The notes under the pieces are model-generated. The model searched no databases and was not told the origin of the DNA. It was given only the letters and a program-made list of their open reading frames with translations. Made by a program: the position numbers and the translations under genes. Of a DNA stretch of 64,000 nt, positions 8,003-18,623 are shown piece after piece. The stretch comes from Lachancea mirantina (Eukaryota > Ascomycota > Saccharomycetes > Saccharomycetales > Saccharomycetaceae). The stretch is taken from contig LT598464.1 of assembly GCA_900074745.1 (NCBI GenBank), positions 372,001 through 436,000 of the forward strand, read 5' to 3'. Position 1 is the stretch's first letter. Each line of letters starts with the position of its first letter.

Positions 8003-8884
8003 ATGACTGCCGCTGCTGAAAGTGGCAGTGATCCGGCGTCCACATCGATTCCTTCCAAAAGAGTGTACATTTCGAACTTGAGTTTCAATGCCACAGAAGA
8101 AGAGCTTAGAGAACTTTTGGCCAATTTTAAACTTGTTTCGGTCCTGATTCCTAGTCAGACTGTTCGAGGGTTTAGAAGCAGCAGCGTCAGACCGCTCGGT
8201 ATAGGGTATGCGGATTTTGCCAGTGCGGAGGAGGCAGGAAAAGCGATCGAAGAGCTCAACGGAATTCAATTCAAGGATCGGACGCTGAGACTCAAACCGT
8301 ACGTGCCGTACAGCCCTCGTGCACCAAACAAGAAACCTCAGAAGAGCAAAGTCGGTGGTTCAAAATTGAAAAAGAACAGCAGCAAAATTTTGGAACATGA
8401 AAGCTGTAACGAGGGCGAATGCTTAGTTGCCGAACCACCTTCAGCTCTTGTTCCGGCTGGGACCTCCGTGTTCGAGCAAGAACACCCAGAACCTCTTTCG
8501 GAGGATACCGTGTATTGCGCATATCTTCCAAGCAACGTCACTGACATTGATCTGCGAGAATTTTTCAAAGATTACAAGCCCCAGGACATCTACGTTTTCA
8601 GAAATAGCGGTTCGAGGCGCGGCCTTTATTTCCACCGTCGTTTCACCGCGGCTTTGGTTACACTAGGCAAGCCCGAGGCCTTGAAAGATTGCATTGAACA
8701 ACTAAGCAAAACCAAGTCTTTGGGCAAAAAGAAGATCATATTAAGACCTGCGCGATTGTCTAAAATTCAAGAAGTCCAGCAAGCCGCTGCCCGGAAACTT
8801 GCCGCGGAGCGAGCCAAGACTGAGTTGGAACTTTTGGAAGCTGAGACTACAAGAGTTGAGATTCCAGCTACAGAACAGGTCTGA
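8003..8884 (+). CDS. RRT5: RRM-domain protein, RRT5-like
   Basis: A 293-aa protein close in length to S. cerevisiae Rrt5/YFR032C (289 aa), whose loss raises rDNA transcription and whose expression rises in sporulation. The first RRM spans roughly residues 16-100, with RNP2-like VYISNL and RNP1-like LGIGYADF. A lysine-rich linker follows, then a second, more diverged RRM-like half beginning TVYCAYLPSNVTD. The C-terminus is an Ala/Glu-rich helix. Position between RPL29 and RPL2 is the same as in S. cerevisiae, which supports the name more than the diverged sequence does. RNA target unknown. Confidence 0.85.
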   Translation: MTAAAESGSDPASTSIPSKRVYISNLSFNATEEELRELLANFKLVSVLIPSQTVRGFRSSSVRPLGIGYADFASAEEAGKAIEELNGIQFKDRTLRLKPYVPYSPRAPNKKPQKSKVGGSKLKKNSSKILEHESCNEGECLVAEPPSALVPAGTSVFEQEHPEPLSEDTVYCAYLPSNVTDIDLREFFKDYKPQDIYVFRNSGSRRGLYFHRRFTAALVTLGKPEALKDCIEQLSKTKSLGKKKIILRPARLSKIQEVQQAAARKLAAERAKTELELLEAETTRVEIPATEQV

Positions 8885-9745
8885 ATGCATTCTGCGCCAG
8901 TCACCCTTGCTATTTTAGAACAGAACAAAACTGATGTGCTCTTTGACACGATGCGTTTCGATGACAGTTTCGTGCGATAGTGACTAGTAGCACCTCGGAC
9001 TTTACACTGGTAAAGCTCTTTGCATAACAGAACATCGCAAATAGACTTGGGAACCATCCTTTCGCTATAATTGAGATTCGCGTCTCTGACAGGTCTATGT
9101 AGACGTATGACAATATGTACGTATAGTGATATTTTAGCCTCGTCTTGCCGCGTCTTGTACCAGGAATTTAAGATCCTATTGCGAACTCTTTGTCGCGCTT
9201 TATAGAGAAATAAGCTGAGGTTTTTCATTTTCAAACAACCTGCGAGTAAGGGTATTATCTCTGCGGTTTTTGCTTTGTAAGGTAGTTTATAAATATGGGC
9301 GAAACCATCAATTTGTAGGCCTTTGAAAGTCAACTGTCAAAATAAAATATAAAAAAATGCGACCGAACATGCGCAGAAGACACTCAACCTACAAGATTAA
9401 AGGATGAATAAAAGAATGACTGGATCACCAAGAATCCTAACTCTTGTAAATTTCGCATTCAACACATACCACCCTTTGTAACATTTGACAACTTGAACAG
9501 GTAGTCTCAACGCCGAGAGGCCAGCTGATTGAGAAAAATTGTCTGGCATGAATGCCCTCGCTCTTTTAAGCCATTTGAATAATAAATGTAACACAATACA
9601 CCTAATCTAACTCAGGAACAACGCTCGAGCGTTATAGCTTAGACGGAACCTTTGGAAATAACCTCTGATGTAAAGCAGGGAAACAAAAATTAGTCAAACG
9701 CCCAAACACCAAATACCAAACACAATTAAAAAAGATTGCAAAATA

Positions 9746-9758
9746 AACCCATACATCA
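9746..9758 (+). promoter_or_regulatory. Rap1 site for RPL2
   Basis: AACCCATACATCA fits the Rap1 consensus, about 360 bp before the RPL2 ATG. A partial inverted copy (ACCCATAC on the minus strand) lies at 9799-9806. Confidence 0.75.
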
Positions 9759-9870
9759 TAAAAATGTAGGGTTCCAAAAAAAAAGGCTTGATTGAGTCGT
9801 ATGGGTAACGACAAACCCAATGTAATCCAAGTGGTGCTTCCCAGCGCGAGCAACTTGGCAGAGGCTGACG

Positions 9871-10003
9871 CAGCCCTGCCTAGCGTCCTGCTAGGGACCG
9901 CCGGTGGGATCCGGCCGGAGTGGGATGCCCTGCCTCGTCAGTCGTCCTGGCAGGGGGTCTCGGGCCCAGGCAGCAAGAGAGTCCTTGGTGGAGATGCTGC
10001 CCA
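9871..10003. other. GC-rich segment with three perfect short hairpins
   Basis: Stem 1 is CCTAGC/GCTAGG at 9879-9884 and 9890-9895 (5-nt loop). Stem 2 is CCCTGCC/GGCAGGG at 9928-9934 and 9949-9955 (14-nt loop). Stem 3 is GGCAGC/GCTGCC at 9969-9974 and 9996-10001. The first two hairpins share flanking words (GCCCTGCCT, GTCCTG) and look like diverged copies. The island contrasts with AT-rich DNA on both sides. Function unknown. Confidence 0.6.
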
Positions 10004-10115
10004 GACTCAGCGTGTATCGTTGCATCGCCAATACCCAAAATTTTTGAAAGTGGTTAAGGAATAGCTCTTCAGTTGAGAAGCCTAGAAGATCAGACAAGCC
10101 AGAAATCAGTGAACA

Positions 10116-11180
10116 ATGGGTATGTGAGCGTGGTTAAATGAAATAAAGGGCCTTCTAATCGAAAAGAGATAGTTAAGTTGTCATCAATTTTGAGTGGGAC
10201 ACTGAAATGGATGTTAGATTTTGCAAAATAGCTGTGGAGAATAACTATGGGGTGGACAGCTTTGAGAACAGATAGTGATACCGCAAGACGTGGGATTTCA
10301 ATCCACCGGGAATGTACTCGAAGTGTTTTAAGATTGCGACGTCTCTAGAAGAAATTGGACCTGTAAATGCGAAAAATTCGCAACATTTAGAGAATGAAGC
10401 CACTAACAACTTTTTACAGGTAGAGTTATTCGTAACCAAAGAAAGGGTGCTGGTTCTATCTTCACCTCCCACACCAGGTTGAGACAAGGCGCTGCCAAGT
10501 TGAGAACCTTGGACTATGCTGAACGTCACGGTTACATCCGTGGTGTCGTCAAGCAGATTGTCCACGACGCTGGTAGAGGTGCCCCATTGGCCAAGGTTGT
10601 TTTCCGCGACCCATACAAATACAAGTTGCGTGAAGAAATCTTCATTGCCAACGAAGGTGTCCACACCGGTCAATTCATTTACGCCGGTAAGAAGGCTACT
10701 TTGAACGTTGGTAACATCTTGCCATTGGGCTCTGTTCCAGAAGGTACCATTGTCTCCAACGTCGAGGAGAAGCCAGGTGACAGAGGTGCTTTGGCTAGAG
10801 CTTCTGGTAACTACGTTATCATCATTGGTCACAACCCAGACGAAAACAAGACCAGAGTCAGACTTCCTTCCGGTGCTAAGAAGATCATCTCTTCTGACGC
10901 CAGAGGTGTCATCGGTGTTGTTGCCGGTGGTGGTAGAGTTGACAAGCCATTGTTGAAGGCCGGCCGTGCCTTCCACAAGTACAAGGTTAAGAGAAACTCT
11001 TGGCCAAAGACCCGTGGTGTTGCCATGAACCCTGTGGATCACCCTCACGGTGGTGGTAACCATCAACACATTGGTAAGGCTTCTACCATTTCCAGAGGTG
11101 CTGTCGCTGGTCAAAAGGCTGGTTTGATTGCTGCCAGAAGAACCGGTTTGTTGCGTGGTTCTCAAAAGACCCAAGATTAA
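10116..11180 (+). CDS. RPL2: 60S ribosomal protein L2 (uL2), spliced
   Basis: Core large-subunit protein needed for peptidyl-transferase activity. Exon 1 is only ATGG (10116-10119), the intron 10120-10419 begins GTATGTG and ends TTACAG, and exon 2 is 10420-11180. Splicing gives 254 aa, the family length, starting [13 protein letters not shown]. The peptidyl-transferase-proximal loop is intact ([15 protein letters not shown]). The four-base first exon and 300-nt intron mirror the S. cerevisiae RPL2 genes. The likely branch site at 10401-10407 reads CACTAAC, off the consensus in its first base, and lies very near the acceptor. Sits between RRT5 and SMC2 as in S. cerevisiae RPL2A. Codon bias is that of a very highly expressed gene. 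Confidence 0.98.
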
Positions 11181-11558
11181 GTTACGTAGAATGGTAATGG
11201 TTTTGTCATTTTGTATCTAAAGGTCCTCCGAAAAAGCTAATCAATACGTTATCACATTACTGACCTGAGTACATAAACTTGAAGCTGGGCTTGATTCAAT
11301 GCTTCGAGCTAGGCTCGATGAGCCGTACTCCAGTATATCTCGATAAGTACCTGAAGGAACTGGCTCCCTTACGTACAAGATTACGTGGAATCTGAGAAAC
11401 GCGAAAGGTAAATAACCTGAAGGAAACGTCTTTTGACGACCAAGACCAGTGTCTAGAAGGCCTCAATCAATCGGCAAATCACGAGTCGAAGGAGTTTGTG
11501 ACTTACTTCAACATATTCGGCCAGACTTTTCTGGCTTAGGGTTGTTAGTCAGACGATA
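11181..11558. other. Intergenic region RPL2-SMC2
   Basis: About 380 bases comprising the RPL2 terminator region and SMC2 promoter. I see no distinct motif. Confidence 0.4.
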
Positions 11559-14500
11559 ATGAAGGTTGAAGAACTGATCATCGATGGGTTCAAATCCTAC
11601 GCTACACGGACGGTGATCTCGGACTGGGATCCACAGTTTAATGCAATTACTGGTCTTAATGGTTCTGGGAAGTCGAATATTTTAGACTCGATATGTTTTG
11701 TACTGGGAATATCTTCGATGGCGACCGTAAGAGCGTCCAATTTACAAGATTTGATCTATAAAAGAGGGCAAGCAGGTGTAACAAAAGCTAGTGTGACGAT
11801 AGTTTTCGACAATTCTGATAAGACCAATTCACCGATAGGGTTTGAAACTTATCCTAAAATCTCAGTTACGCGACAAATCGTGTTAGGCGGCACTAGCAAA
11901 TATTTGATTAATGGTCATCGAGCCCAGCAACAGACTGTACTTCATCTGTTCCAATCCGTTCAACTGAATATCAATAATCCAAATTTTTTAATCATGCAGG
12001 GCAAAATTACTAAAGTGCTAAACATGAAGCCCTCCGAGATTCTGTCACTTATCGAGGAAGCGGCAGGCACAAAGATGTTTGAGGACCGGCGGGAAAAGGC
12101 AGAACGTACCATGGCAAAGAAAGAAACGAAATTGCAAGAAATAACTAGCTTGCTGCAAGAAGAAGTGGAACCCAAACTTCAAAAGCTACGCAATGAAAAG
12201 CAGATATTTTTGGACTTTCAAGAAACCCAAGTTGAACTCGAGAAAATGTTAAGGGTGGTAAACGCCGTGACGTTCAGTTCTTTGTCTGACAGGAAAACTA
12301 ACATTGAAACAAGTTTAAAGCGAAACCATGCACGTTCTAGTGAGCTCAATTCTATAATCGCAAGGCTCAAAGAGGAACTAGCCACTCTCAAAGAGGATAT
12401 CGAAGCAACACGCAAGCAGAAGCAAAGCGAATTGAAAAAAGATGGCAGACTCAACCAACTGGAGTCACAGGATACTCATTTAACTAACGAGTGTTCGCGA
12501 CTGAGCACCACCCTAGGAATCACGGAAGAAAGTCTCCAGGAAGAATCTGCGGAATTGCAACGATTCGTTGACTCGGTAAATCAAATGAGATCGCTTCTAA
12601 ATGAGAAAACCAATCAAGTTCAAAAAACTCAAAAAGACTATGAAGAAAGGAACGCCTCCTTAGATGAGCTCAAAGGCCAGCTAAAAGCAAAGGATGAACT
12701 GCTTTCTACATTGACAACTGGCATTTCTTCTACAGGAGATGCAAACAATGGATACGAAGCTCAACATTCGATACTCACAGGAAAACTCAATGATATCAAA
12801 GTGGCAATTCAAAGTGATGAGATGAAGATCGACATTTTGACAAAAGAGCTAAAAGCTAACGAACCTAAACTGGAGCAGGCTACCGAAGAAAACAAAAAGC
12901 TGCAACGCGCCATAGAAGCACATAAGGAAAAGTGTTCTCATTTTACAAAGCAACTCAGCGAATTGGGCTTGAAGCCGGAAATTTTGAACGAGCTTAAAAG
13001 GGAGGAACATGACCTAAAAAATGAAATCTACAGTACATCACTTGAGATGGATGCTTTGCAACGCACCGTGGCAAACCTTGACTTTTCGTATTCCAAACCG
13101 AATTCAAACTTTAATCCTAAGTCTGTTAAAGGAGTCGCCGCTCAGCTTTTCACATTGAAAAGCGAACATATGAATAGTGCCACCGCTCTTCAAGTGTGTG
13201 CGGGTGGGCGCTTATTCAACATTGTAGTCGATAATGAAATTACCGCGTCACAACTTTTAGAAAAGGGAAAGCTTCGCAAAAGAGTGACAATAATTCCCCT
13301 TAACAAAATATCAGCAAGGCGGCTACAAGAAAGCACAGTAGCTTTTGCTAAAAAAGTGGCTCCCAATAGTGTAGAATTGGCCCTAGATCTGATTGGTTTC
13401 GAAGGAGAAGTGACGAAGGCCATGGAGTTTATTTTTGGTACAAGTCTTATTTGCATGGATGCCGAAGCCGCCAAAAAAGTCACATTCCACCCTCAAATTC
13501 GAACTAGAAGCATTACTTTGCAAGGCGATGTTTACGACCCCGAGGGTACCCTATCTGGCGGATCTCGCAATAATAGCAGCTCCATCCTTCTCGATATACA
13601 AAAATACAATAACGTTGCTCAACGCAAAATGAAGTTGGAACTAAGATTATCTGAGATAAATCGTCAGCTTAAGGAATATGAAGCTATATTGAGCCGAACC
13701 AAGAATCTTCAAAATGAATTAAGCATGGAGGAGCACAAACAGAGAATGGCCGAGCGGAGTTTGTTAAACAATGAATCCACCGAAATCTTACAAAGGCATG
13801 CTGAAATGAAAAACGAGATTAGCCAATGTGAAGACGGTATCAAAAGGAACTGCATTAATGCGGAGAGTCTCGAACTCTCAGTTTCAAATATCTTGAGAGA
13901 TAAAGAAGAATTTAGCAGGGATAAAGGATCCAAGCTTGAGGAGATAAATCGGGAAATAAAGGATCTTACAAGGAGAATTGAAAAAGAACAAGATGAACTT
14001 GAAAAGCAGTATGACTCTTATCAAGGTCTGCAACTCGAAGCGGATCAGCTCAATGTTGATATTGCCAGTTCAGAAGAAAAGATCAAAGAGGTTCAAAAAT
14101 CTCTTACGTCTTCTGAAGAGAAGCGAGCAATAGAGAGCTCATTGCTCAGCGAGGCACAACATCGTCTGAAACAAACCAGGGAAGATCTTTTGGAGGAGCG
14201 CAGTAGGATCATGGTCATCGATGAAGAATTGAGAGAGCTAGAAAAGCTAAATTTGGACAAGAAGCAGATTTTAAGCGAGTCTGAGATGGAATTTAAGCAT
14301 GTTACAGGAGAGCTGCAAAAAGTTCGACAAAACACCACCTTTATTGATGACAAGCTAAAGGAATTACTAGAAGAGAATGATTGGTTGGCGGACGATGGAA
14401 TTGTCTCAAGCATAGTGAAACAGCAACAAAATACTGACATGGAGGAGCTTCGTCATCGCAAGGAAAATCTTGAAGAGAAGTTTCAAACTTTACGACGTAA

Positions 14501-15071
14501 AGTGAACCCAAATATTGTCAGTATGATAGAAAATGTCGAAAAGAAGGAGTCTGCTTTAAGAACAATGATCGCAACCATCCTCAAAGACAAGAAGAAAATT
14601 CAGGACACAATATTCAAGCTCAATGATTACAAACGTGAAACACTGATCAAAACATGGGAGAAAGTAAGCGCAGATTTTGGTCTCATCTTTGGAGATCTTC
14701 TACCAAATTCTTTTGCCAAGCTTGTACCCTCTGAAGGCAAAGATATCACGGAGGGTCTTGAAGTAAAAGTACGTCTGGGCACGATGTGGAAAGAAAGTCT
14801 TGTTGAGCTTTCGGGTGGACAAAGATCTCTGATTGCCCTTTCTCTCATCCTGGCACTGCTGCAATTCAAACCCGCACCAATGTATATTTTGGACGAAGTA
14901 GACGCTGCTTTGGATTTGAGTCACACTCAAAATATCGGACATTTGATAAAGACAAGATTCAACGGCTCCCAATTCATCGTTGTGTCTCTGAAGGAAGGTA
15001 TGTTCACCAACGCCAACAGAGTTTTCAAAACGAGATTTCAAGACGGCACTTCTGTCGTTAACGCTCTATAG
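11559..15071 (+). CDS. SMC2: Condensin ATPase subunit Smc2
   Basis: Core subunit of condensin, pairing with Smc4 to compact mitotic chromosomes. The 1170-aa product equals the S. cerevisiae length. The N-terminal head has Walker A GLNGSGKSN at residues 32-40; two long coiled-coil arms flank a hinge at about 515-660 (KGVAAQLFTLK..., GRLFNIVVDN); the C-terminal head carries the ABC signature LSGGQ (about 1084) and Walker B MYILDEVDAALD (about 1107). The N-terminus MKVEELIIDGFKSYA is the family start, so the ATG at 11559 is secure. It converges on MET10 with about 65 bp between stops, as on S. cerevisiae chromosome VI. Confidence 0.98.
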   Translation: MKVEELIIDGFKSYATRTVISDWDPQFNAITGLNGSGKSNILDSICFVLGISSMATVRASNLQDLIYKRGQAGVTKASVTIVFDNSDKTNSPIGFETYPKISVTRQIVLGGTSKYLINGHRAQQQTVLHLFQSVQLNINNPNFLIMQGKITKVLNMKPSEILSLIEEAAGTKMFEDRREKAERTMAKKETKLQEITSLLQEEVEPKLQKLRNEKQIFLDFQETQVELEKMLRVVNAVTFSSLSDRKTNIETSLKRNHARSSELNSIIARLKEELATLKEDIEATRKQKQSELKKDGRLNQLESQDTHLTNECSRLSTTLGITEESLQEESAELQRFVDSVNQMRSLLNEKTNQVQKTQKDYEERNASLDELKGQLKAKDELLSTLTTGISSTGDANNGYEAQHSILTGKLNDIKVAIQSDEMKIDILTKELKANEPKLEQATEENKKLQRAIEAHKEKCSHFTKQLSELGLKPEILNELKREEHDLKNEIYSTSLEMDALQRTVANLDFSYSKPNSNFNPKSVKGVAAQLFTLKSEHMNSATALQVCAGGRLFNIVVDNEITASQLLEKGKLRKRVTIIPLNKISARRLQESTVAFAKKVAPNSVELALDLIGFEGEVTKAMEFIFGTSLICMDAEAAKKVTFHPQIRTRSITLQGDVYDPEGTLSGGSRNNSSSILLDIQKYNNVAQRKMKLELRLSEINRQLKEYEAILSRTKNLQNELSMEEHKQRMAERSLLNNESTEILQRHAEMKNEISQCEDGIKRNCINAESLELSVSNILRDKEEFSRDKGSKLEEINREIKDLTRRIEKEQDELEKQYDSYQGLQLEADQLNVDIASSEEKIKEVQKSLTSSEEKRAIESSLLSEAQHRLKQTREDLLEERSRIMVIDEELRELEKLNLDKKQILSESEMEFKHVTGELQKVRQNTTFIDDKLKELLEENDWLADDGIVSSIVKQQQNTDMEELRHRKENLEEKFQTLRRKVNPNIVSMIENVEKKESALRTMIATILKDKKKIQDTIFKLNDYKRETLIKTWEKVSADFGLIFGDLLPNSFAKLVPSEGKDITEGLEVKVRLGTMWKESLVELSGGQRSLIALSLILALLQFKPAPMYILDEVDAALDLSHTQNIGHLIKTRFNGSQFIVVSLKEGMFTNANRVFKTRFQDGTSVVNAL

Positions 15072-15135
15072 TTCGCTTTCAATTCAAGTCAAAGAGACGT
15101 TTAAAAGTAGAGGCATCACATAGGCACGAGATAAA

Positions 15136-18100
15136 CTAATAAACCTCGAGAATATATCTGGCTGCTTCTTTGAGTTCTTCAATTTCAGCGGCAAGATCAA
15201 GCTTGAGTCCTTTTTTTTCAGCATTGGCAGAAATAATATCTTGCAAGGCGCTTGTTATATCGGGAACAGGCCATGTTGGTCCACACAAGTAGAAAGAGCC
15301 CTCTTTTTCCATCATAGCGCTTTCTAGTATTTCTAGACTTTCTCTGAGTCTGTCCTGAATGTAAATCTTTTTTGGCTGATCTCTGGAAAATGCAGCGCCG
15401 ATATGCGTAATGATGCCGGCATCCTTATAAGCTTCCCACAGCTCGCCATATAAATATTCTTGTTTCTTATGTCTAGAGCCCAGAAAGAGGTAAACTTCTC
15501 CAATTTCCATGCCCTGCTCTTTCTGCCATAGCTTCTCTTCAACAATGGCTTTGAATGGGGCCAGACCGGTTCCAAGACCGCTCATGATGACCGGTTGTTC
15601 TGGCCTTGGTGGTAACTTCATGACAGAGGGCTTCACGCTGACAACGAGTTCCGAGCCAACACTAAGTTCAGAGATATATTTAGATGATTGACCATATCTC
15701 TTTCTTCCCTTGTTATCAACCCAGTCGACGACGACGATCAGCAAGTGAATCTCGTTTGGATGCATACGTTGCGATGAAGCTATGGAATATTCTCTTCTTT
15801 TCAATGGAGCGATAATTTGGACCAAGTCAGCGAGAGATGGGCGGACAGATGGAAATAGCTCAAGGACATCGGCGTAGGTGTAATATTCAACGTCTTGATA
15901 ACGCTTCAAGTCCACAGCACCAGCAGGAGAAATCAAATCTTGCAACTTTTTCTTTTCATCCTCATCGGAGGCAAAATCAATTAAAGATTCATAAAACCTC
16001 TTTGGAGGTTTTCCGAATAGGTCCAAATTTTCAATGAAGGCTTGAAGAGCGGTTCTGTGTTCCAAAATTTTGTGGTTATCTTTATTTGGTACAACAATCA
16101 CCTCATTATCATCAATACCGTAAAACTCAAAAAAGTCCTTCACTTGCGCTTCATTGTTTCTTGCGTGAATACCAAGGGCTTCACCAATACCGTAGGTCAT
16201 GCCAGTGCCAGAGATATCAAATTCGACGTGGAAAATATATCTATCGTAATCCTCAGGAGTCAGACGCCTATTCTCTTTGACCTTGACAACGTAGTTTTTG
16301 ACAGGCAAGTCGGGTCTCAATTCATTCGCAGTGTCGTAAGCTTCAGAGAATGTCAAGCTTTTGGCAATTTCCAGATAGCCCGTGCTTCTAACCTCAGGTA
16401 CCTCTTCGATGGCTCTTGGATTAGGCTTGAAAGAGTTTTCGACAACGATTGTTTCAAGTTGAGTACCATTTTCTTCCTTCTTTCCGGAACTACTATCAGT
16501 AAAGTTTTTAAAACTATCGCTGAGCTTCTTCCCGTCCGCTTCAATGAGTCCTTCATCAAAGGCATTCGCAATGGTGTCAGAAAGAACAGCAGCTAACAGC
16601 TCAATGTCAGAACCTGCAGAATTCCAGATGCGTCTGACGCTGTCAGCGATAGACAAGTTGTAAGCGTATTTCCAAAAAGCAGCCTGCATCACAAACGACA
16701 TGGTTCTCCCTTTTGTCTCTTCCTTGTCTCCAATAGTGGCCGAATCTAGAAAGACCACCTTGAGATCTCTCTGAACTATGGTTTCAATGACAGGGAAAGG
16801 AATCTTCAGTTCATCGACAAGGAACTCGGTAGATGAGATATCCTCCTCCTTCAAAGAAAACCCACTGACTATAACGAGAGTCCCTAAATCTTTGATCGAC
16901 CTTGCAGCATTGAAATGCATCAAAACGTCCGCCTCGACTATTGCCAAGGCGGCTTCTTCTACGTTATCAAGCAACACAGGGGAAGTCGAAGGATACAAAG
17001 AAATTTGAGCCTGATACAATCCGGCACACGTTAGGTTGTCAAATTTTGTCCGCAAAGTCACTTCTTTTCCATCTTCTAAAGAAAGAGCGTGCGCTAGTCT
17101 GGCTGCGACATCAATGTTGGGACTGTTGTCAGCACTCCAGAACAAAAAATCCTCATTATTGCTCGAGCCTGTTTTAACGTGTGGCAAGAAAGAGGTGACA
17201 ACACTGTTAAGGGCTTTCTGCGACCAAGCGAAGTCGGGAGAGTATATAAACTCCAAGACTTTTAAATTTCTCTTGCCCTGGTAGAACAGGGCCGCCGAAA
17301 CTTGTGACTTCAAGTATGAGGGTGAGAGACCGTCTGGTGATTGCCCAATCACGACCACAGTCTTGGTAGTAACAGGCAGTAAAGCAGCAAATTTTTCGGT
17401 GTCGAAAGGAAGTGGAATTCTAATGGCTATAGAGGCAATTTTTGAACCTCGAGTTGCATTTGCGAATTTACTGAAAAGTTGCGACTCCACAGTTCCAAAT
17501 GCGACAAAAACAGTCTCGGCGTCCTCAGATCCCGACAATTCGAAGTTGTGCAGTCTATGGGGAGCAACCTCATTGAAAGCATCCAAAATCTGATCAAACG
17601 ATGAATCTGTCGTTAAAGTGTGAGCCAACTTATCCAAGACGCCTGCAGATTGATCCCCAGAGATCTTCAAGACAGATTTTCCAAACGTGGCCGCATCGAA
17701 CAGGTTAACGGCGCCTACGGTTTTCCCAAACTTAGCGAACGCGAGCGCCAGACATGCTGTGAGCCCGGCTTCCTGAGCCGAAAGAGGCGAGACAACGGGA
17801 TAACCTAACTGAGAAGCCGTCTTTAGAGGCGTGATGTAGTCGTTGGAAAGCGTTCCCTTTGCTTCGTCGTAATCCAAGGCTCCCACGTTAAAAAGGAAAC
17901 GGCCCGACTCCTTACCGGAATTTCGAAAACTCTCGGCAAAAAGCGGCACCCCATAGCCTGGCGTAATTATGCCCGACACGGATTTGGATCCCTTAGCGTA
18001 CCCTAGTGGCGTCAGGCCCGCTCCTGATCTCAAATTTAGTTCCTTAAATTCAAGCTCTGATGCCTTTTCGGCCCATTTCTTAACAGCCCTATCCAGTAAA

Positions 18101-18249
18101 TCCGGATCCGAAAACGTCTTGTAGCTGAAAATAGACTTTAAATTGTCGCACAGAACCGAGTTGATAGCTGTCACTGGCGAACTATACCCGCCGGCGTGCT
18201 TCCAATCGCCTGAAATTCCAAACGGATTACTCAAGAAGTCGATGCCCAT
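15136..18249 (-). CDS. MET10: Sulfite reductase alpha (flavoprotein) subunit
   Basis: Flavoprotein half of NADPH-sulfite reductase, passing electrons to the Met5 haemoprotein for sulfide formation in methionine/cysteine synthesis. The 1037-aa product (1035 in S. cerevisiae) has an N-terminal pyruvate-ferredoxin-oxidoreductase-like half, then the FAD domain (RREYSIASSQ) and the NADP domain (MSGLGTGLAPFKA, YLCGPTWPVPDI), ending in the conserved RYILEVY. The frame stays open 17 codons further upstream but only to a TTG; the ATG at 18247-18249 gives MGIDFLSNPFG, which aligns with the family start MPVEFATNPFG. Two CACGTG sites upstream fit Cbf1/Met4 control. Confidence 0.97.
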   Translation of the reverse strand: MGIDFLSNPFGISGDWKHAGGYSSPVTAINSVLCDNLKSIFSYKTFSDPDLLDRAVKKWAEKASELEFKELNLRSGAGLTPLGYAKGSKSVSGIITPGYGVPLFAESFRNSGKESGRFLFNVGALDYDEAKGTLSNDYITPLKTASQLGYPVVSPLSAQEAGLTACLALAFAKFGKTVGAVNLFDAATFGKSVLKISGDQSAGVLDKLAHTLTTDSSFDQILDAFNEVAPHRLHNFELSGSEDAETVFVAFGTVESQLFSKFANATRGSKIASIAIRIPLPFDTEKFAALLPVTTKTVVVIGQSPDGLSPSYLKSQVSAALFYQGKRNLKVLEFIYSPDFAWSQKALNSVVTSFLPHVKTGSSNNEDFLFWSADNSPNIDVAARLAHALSLEDGKEVTLRTKFDNLTCAGLYQAQISLYPSTSPVLLDNVEEAALAIVEADVLMHFNAARSIKDLGTLVIVSGFSLKEEDISSTEFLVDELKIPFPVIETIVQRDLKVVFLDSATIGDKEETKGRTMSFVMQAAFWKYAYNLSIADSVRRIWNSAGSDIELLAAVLSDTIANAFDEGLIEADGKKLSDSFKNFTDSSSGKKEENGTQLETIVVENSFKPNPRAIEEVPEVRSTGYLEIAKSLTFSEAYDTANELRPDLPVKNYVVKVKENRRLTPEDYDRYIFHVEFDISGTGMTYGIGEALGIHARNNEAQVKDFFEFYGIDDNEVIVVPNKDNHKILEHRTALQAFIENLDLFGKPPKRFYESLIDFASDEDEKKKLQDLISPAGAVDLKRYQDVEYYTYADVLELFPSVRPSLADLVQIIAPLKRREYSIASSQRMHPNEIHLLIVVVDWVDNKGRKRYGQSSKYISELSVGSELVVSVKPSVMKLPPRPEQPVIMSGLGTGLAPFKAIVEEKLWQKEQGMEIGEVYLFLGSRHKKQEYLYGELWEAYKDAGIITHIGAAFSRDQPKKIYIQDRLRESLEILESAMMEKEGSFYLCGPTWPVPDITSALQDIISANAEKKGLKLDLAAEIEELKEAARYILEVY

Positions 18250-18623
18250 TCCAGTTGATTTTCCGGCAAAAATGTTCAACTGAAGGCTGCTACCGACCAA
18301 ATCTTAAGCTCTTGAAACCGATTCTCGAGGGGGGTCTTCTAAATCAATGGCTTCTGATTTAAATACCTCAATCCTTTACAGCACTTCAGGCATTCCAACA
18401 TAGATTGGCATTGTCAATTATCCCACTTCCGAAAAGCCACATGTTATCTCAAAATCACGTGGTATTTGAATGTCACATGTCAGTCAAAAGGGGCACGTGA
18501 TTCTGATAAAACATTGACGAGTTGAATCCATTCAGCCAGGTTGAAGATGGCGTTATTTTAGCTAGCGAGCTTATTTTGTTCTGGGATATTGCCTTAGTGT
18601 ACTTCTTCGCTGTCGTCAGTAAG
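18250..18623. other. MET10 upstream region
   Basis: About 370 bases between MET10 and the 3' end of VID28. It holds the two CACGTG sites described separately, plus TCACATG at 18473-18479, a one-base variant of the same core. No gene seen. Confidence 0.5.
18456..18499. promoter_or_regulatory. Two CACGTG (Cbf1) sites upstream of MET10
   Basis: CACGTG at 18456-18461 and 18494-18499, roughly 207 and 245 bp before the MET10 ATG. Cbf1-Met4-Met28 binds this core in sulfur-assimilation promoters of yeasts. Confidence 0.75.

Larger units (their letters stand above)
8885..10115. other. RPL2 promoter region with GC-rich hairpin island
   Basis: About 1.2 kb between RRT5 and RPL2. The first part is AT-rich without recognisable content. 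It then holds a Rap1 site at 9746-9758, a weaker inverted one at 9799-9806, and a GC-rich, hairpin-forming segment at 9836-10010. A 90-codon frame at 9792-10064 has no ATG start and I do not consider it a gene. Confidence 0.55.

Noticed and set aside
18425-18500. TTCCGAAAAG close to two CACGTG sites as a possible centromere
   Set aside because: The spacing is far too short, the interval is not AT-rich, and the CACGTG sites are better explained as Cbf1 sites of MET10.
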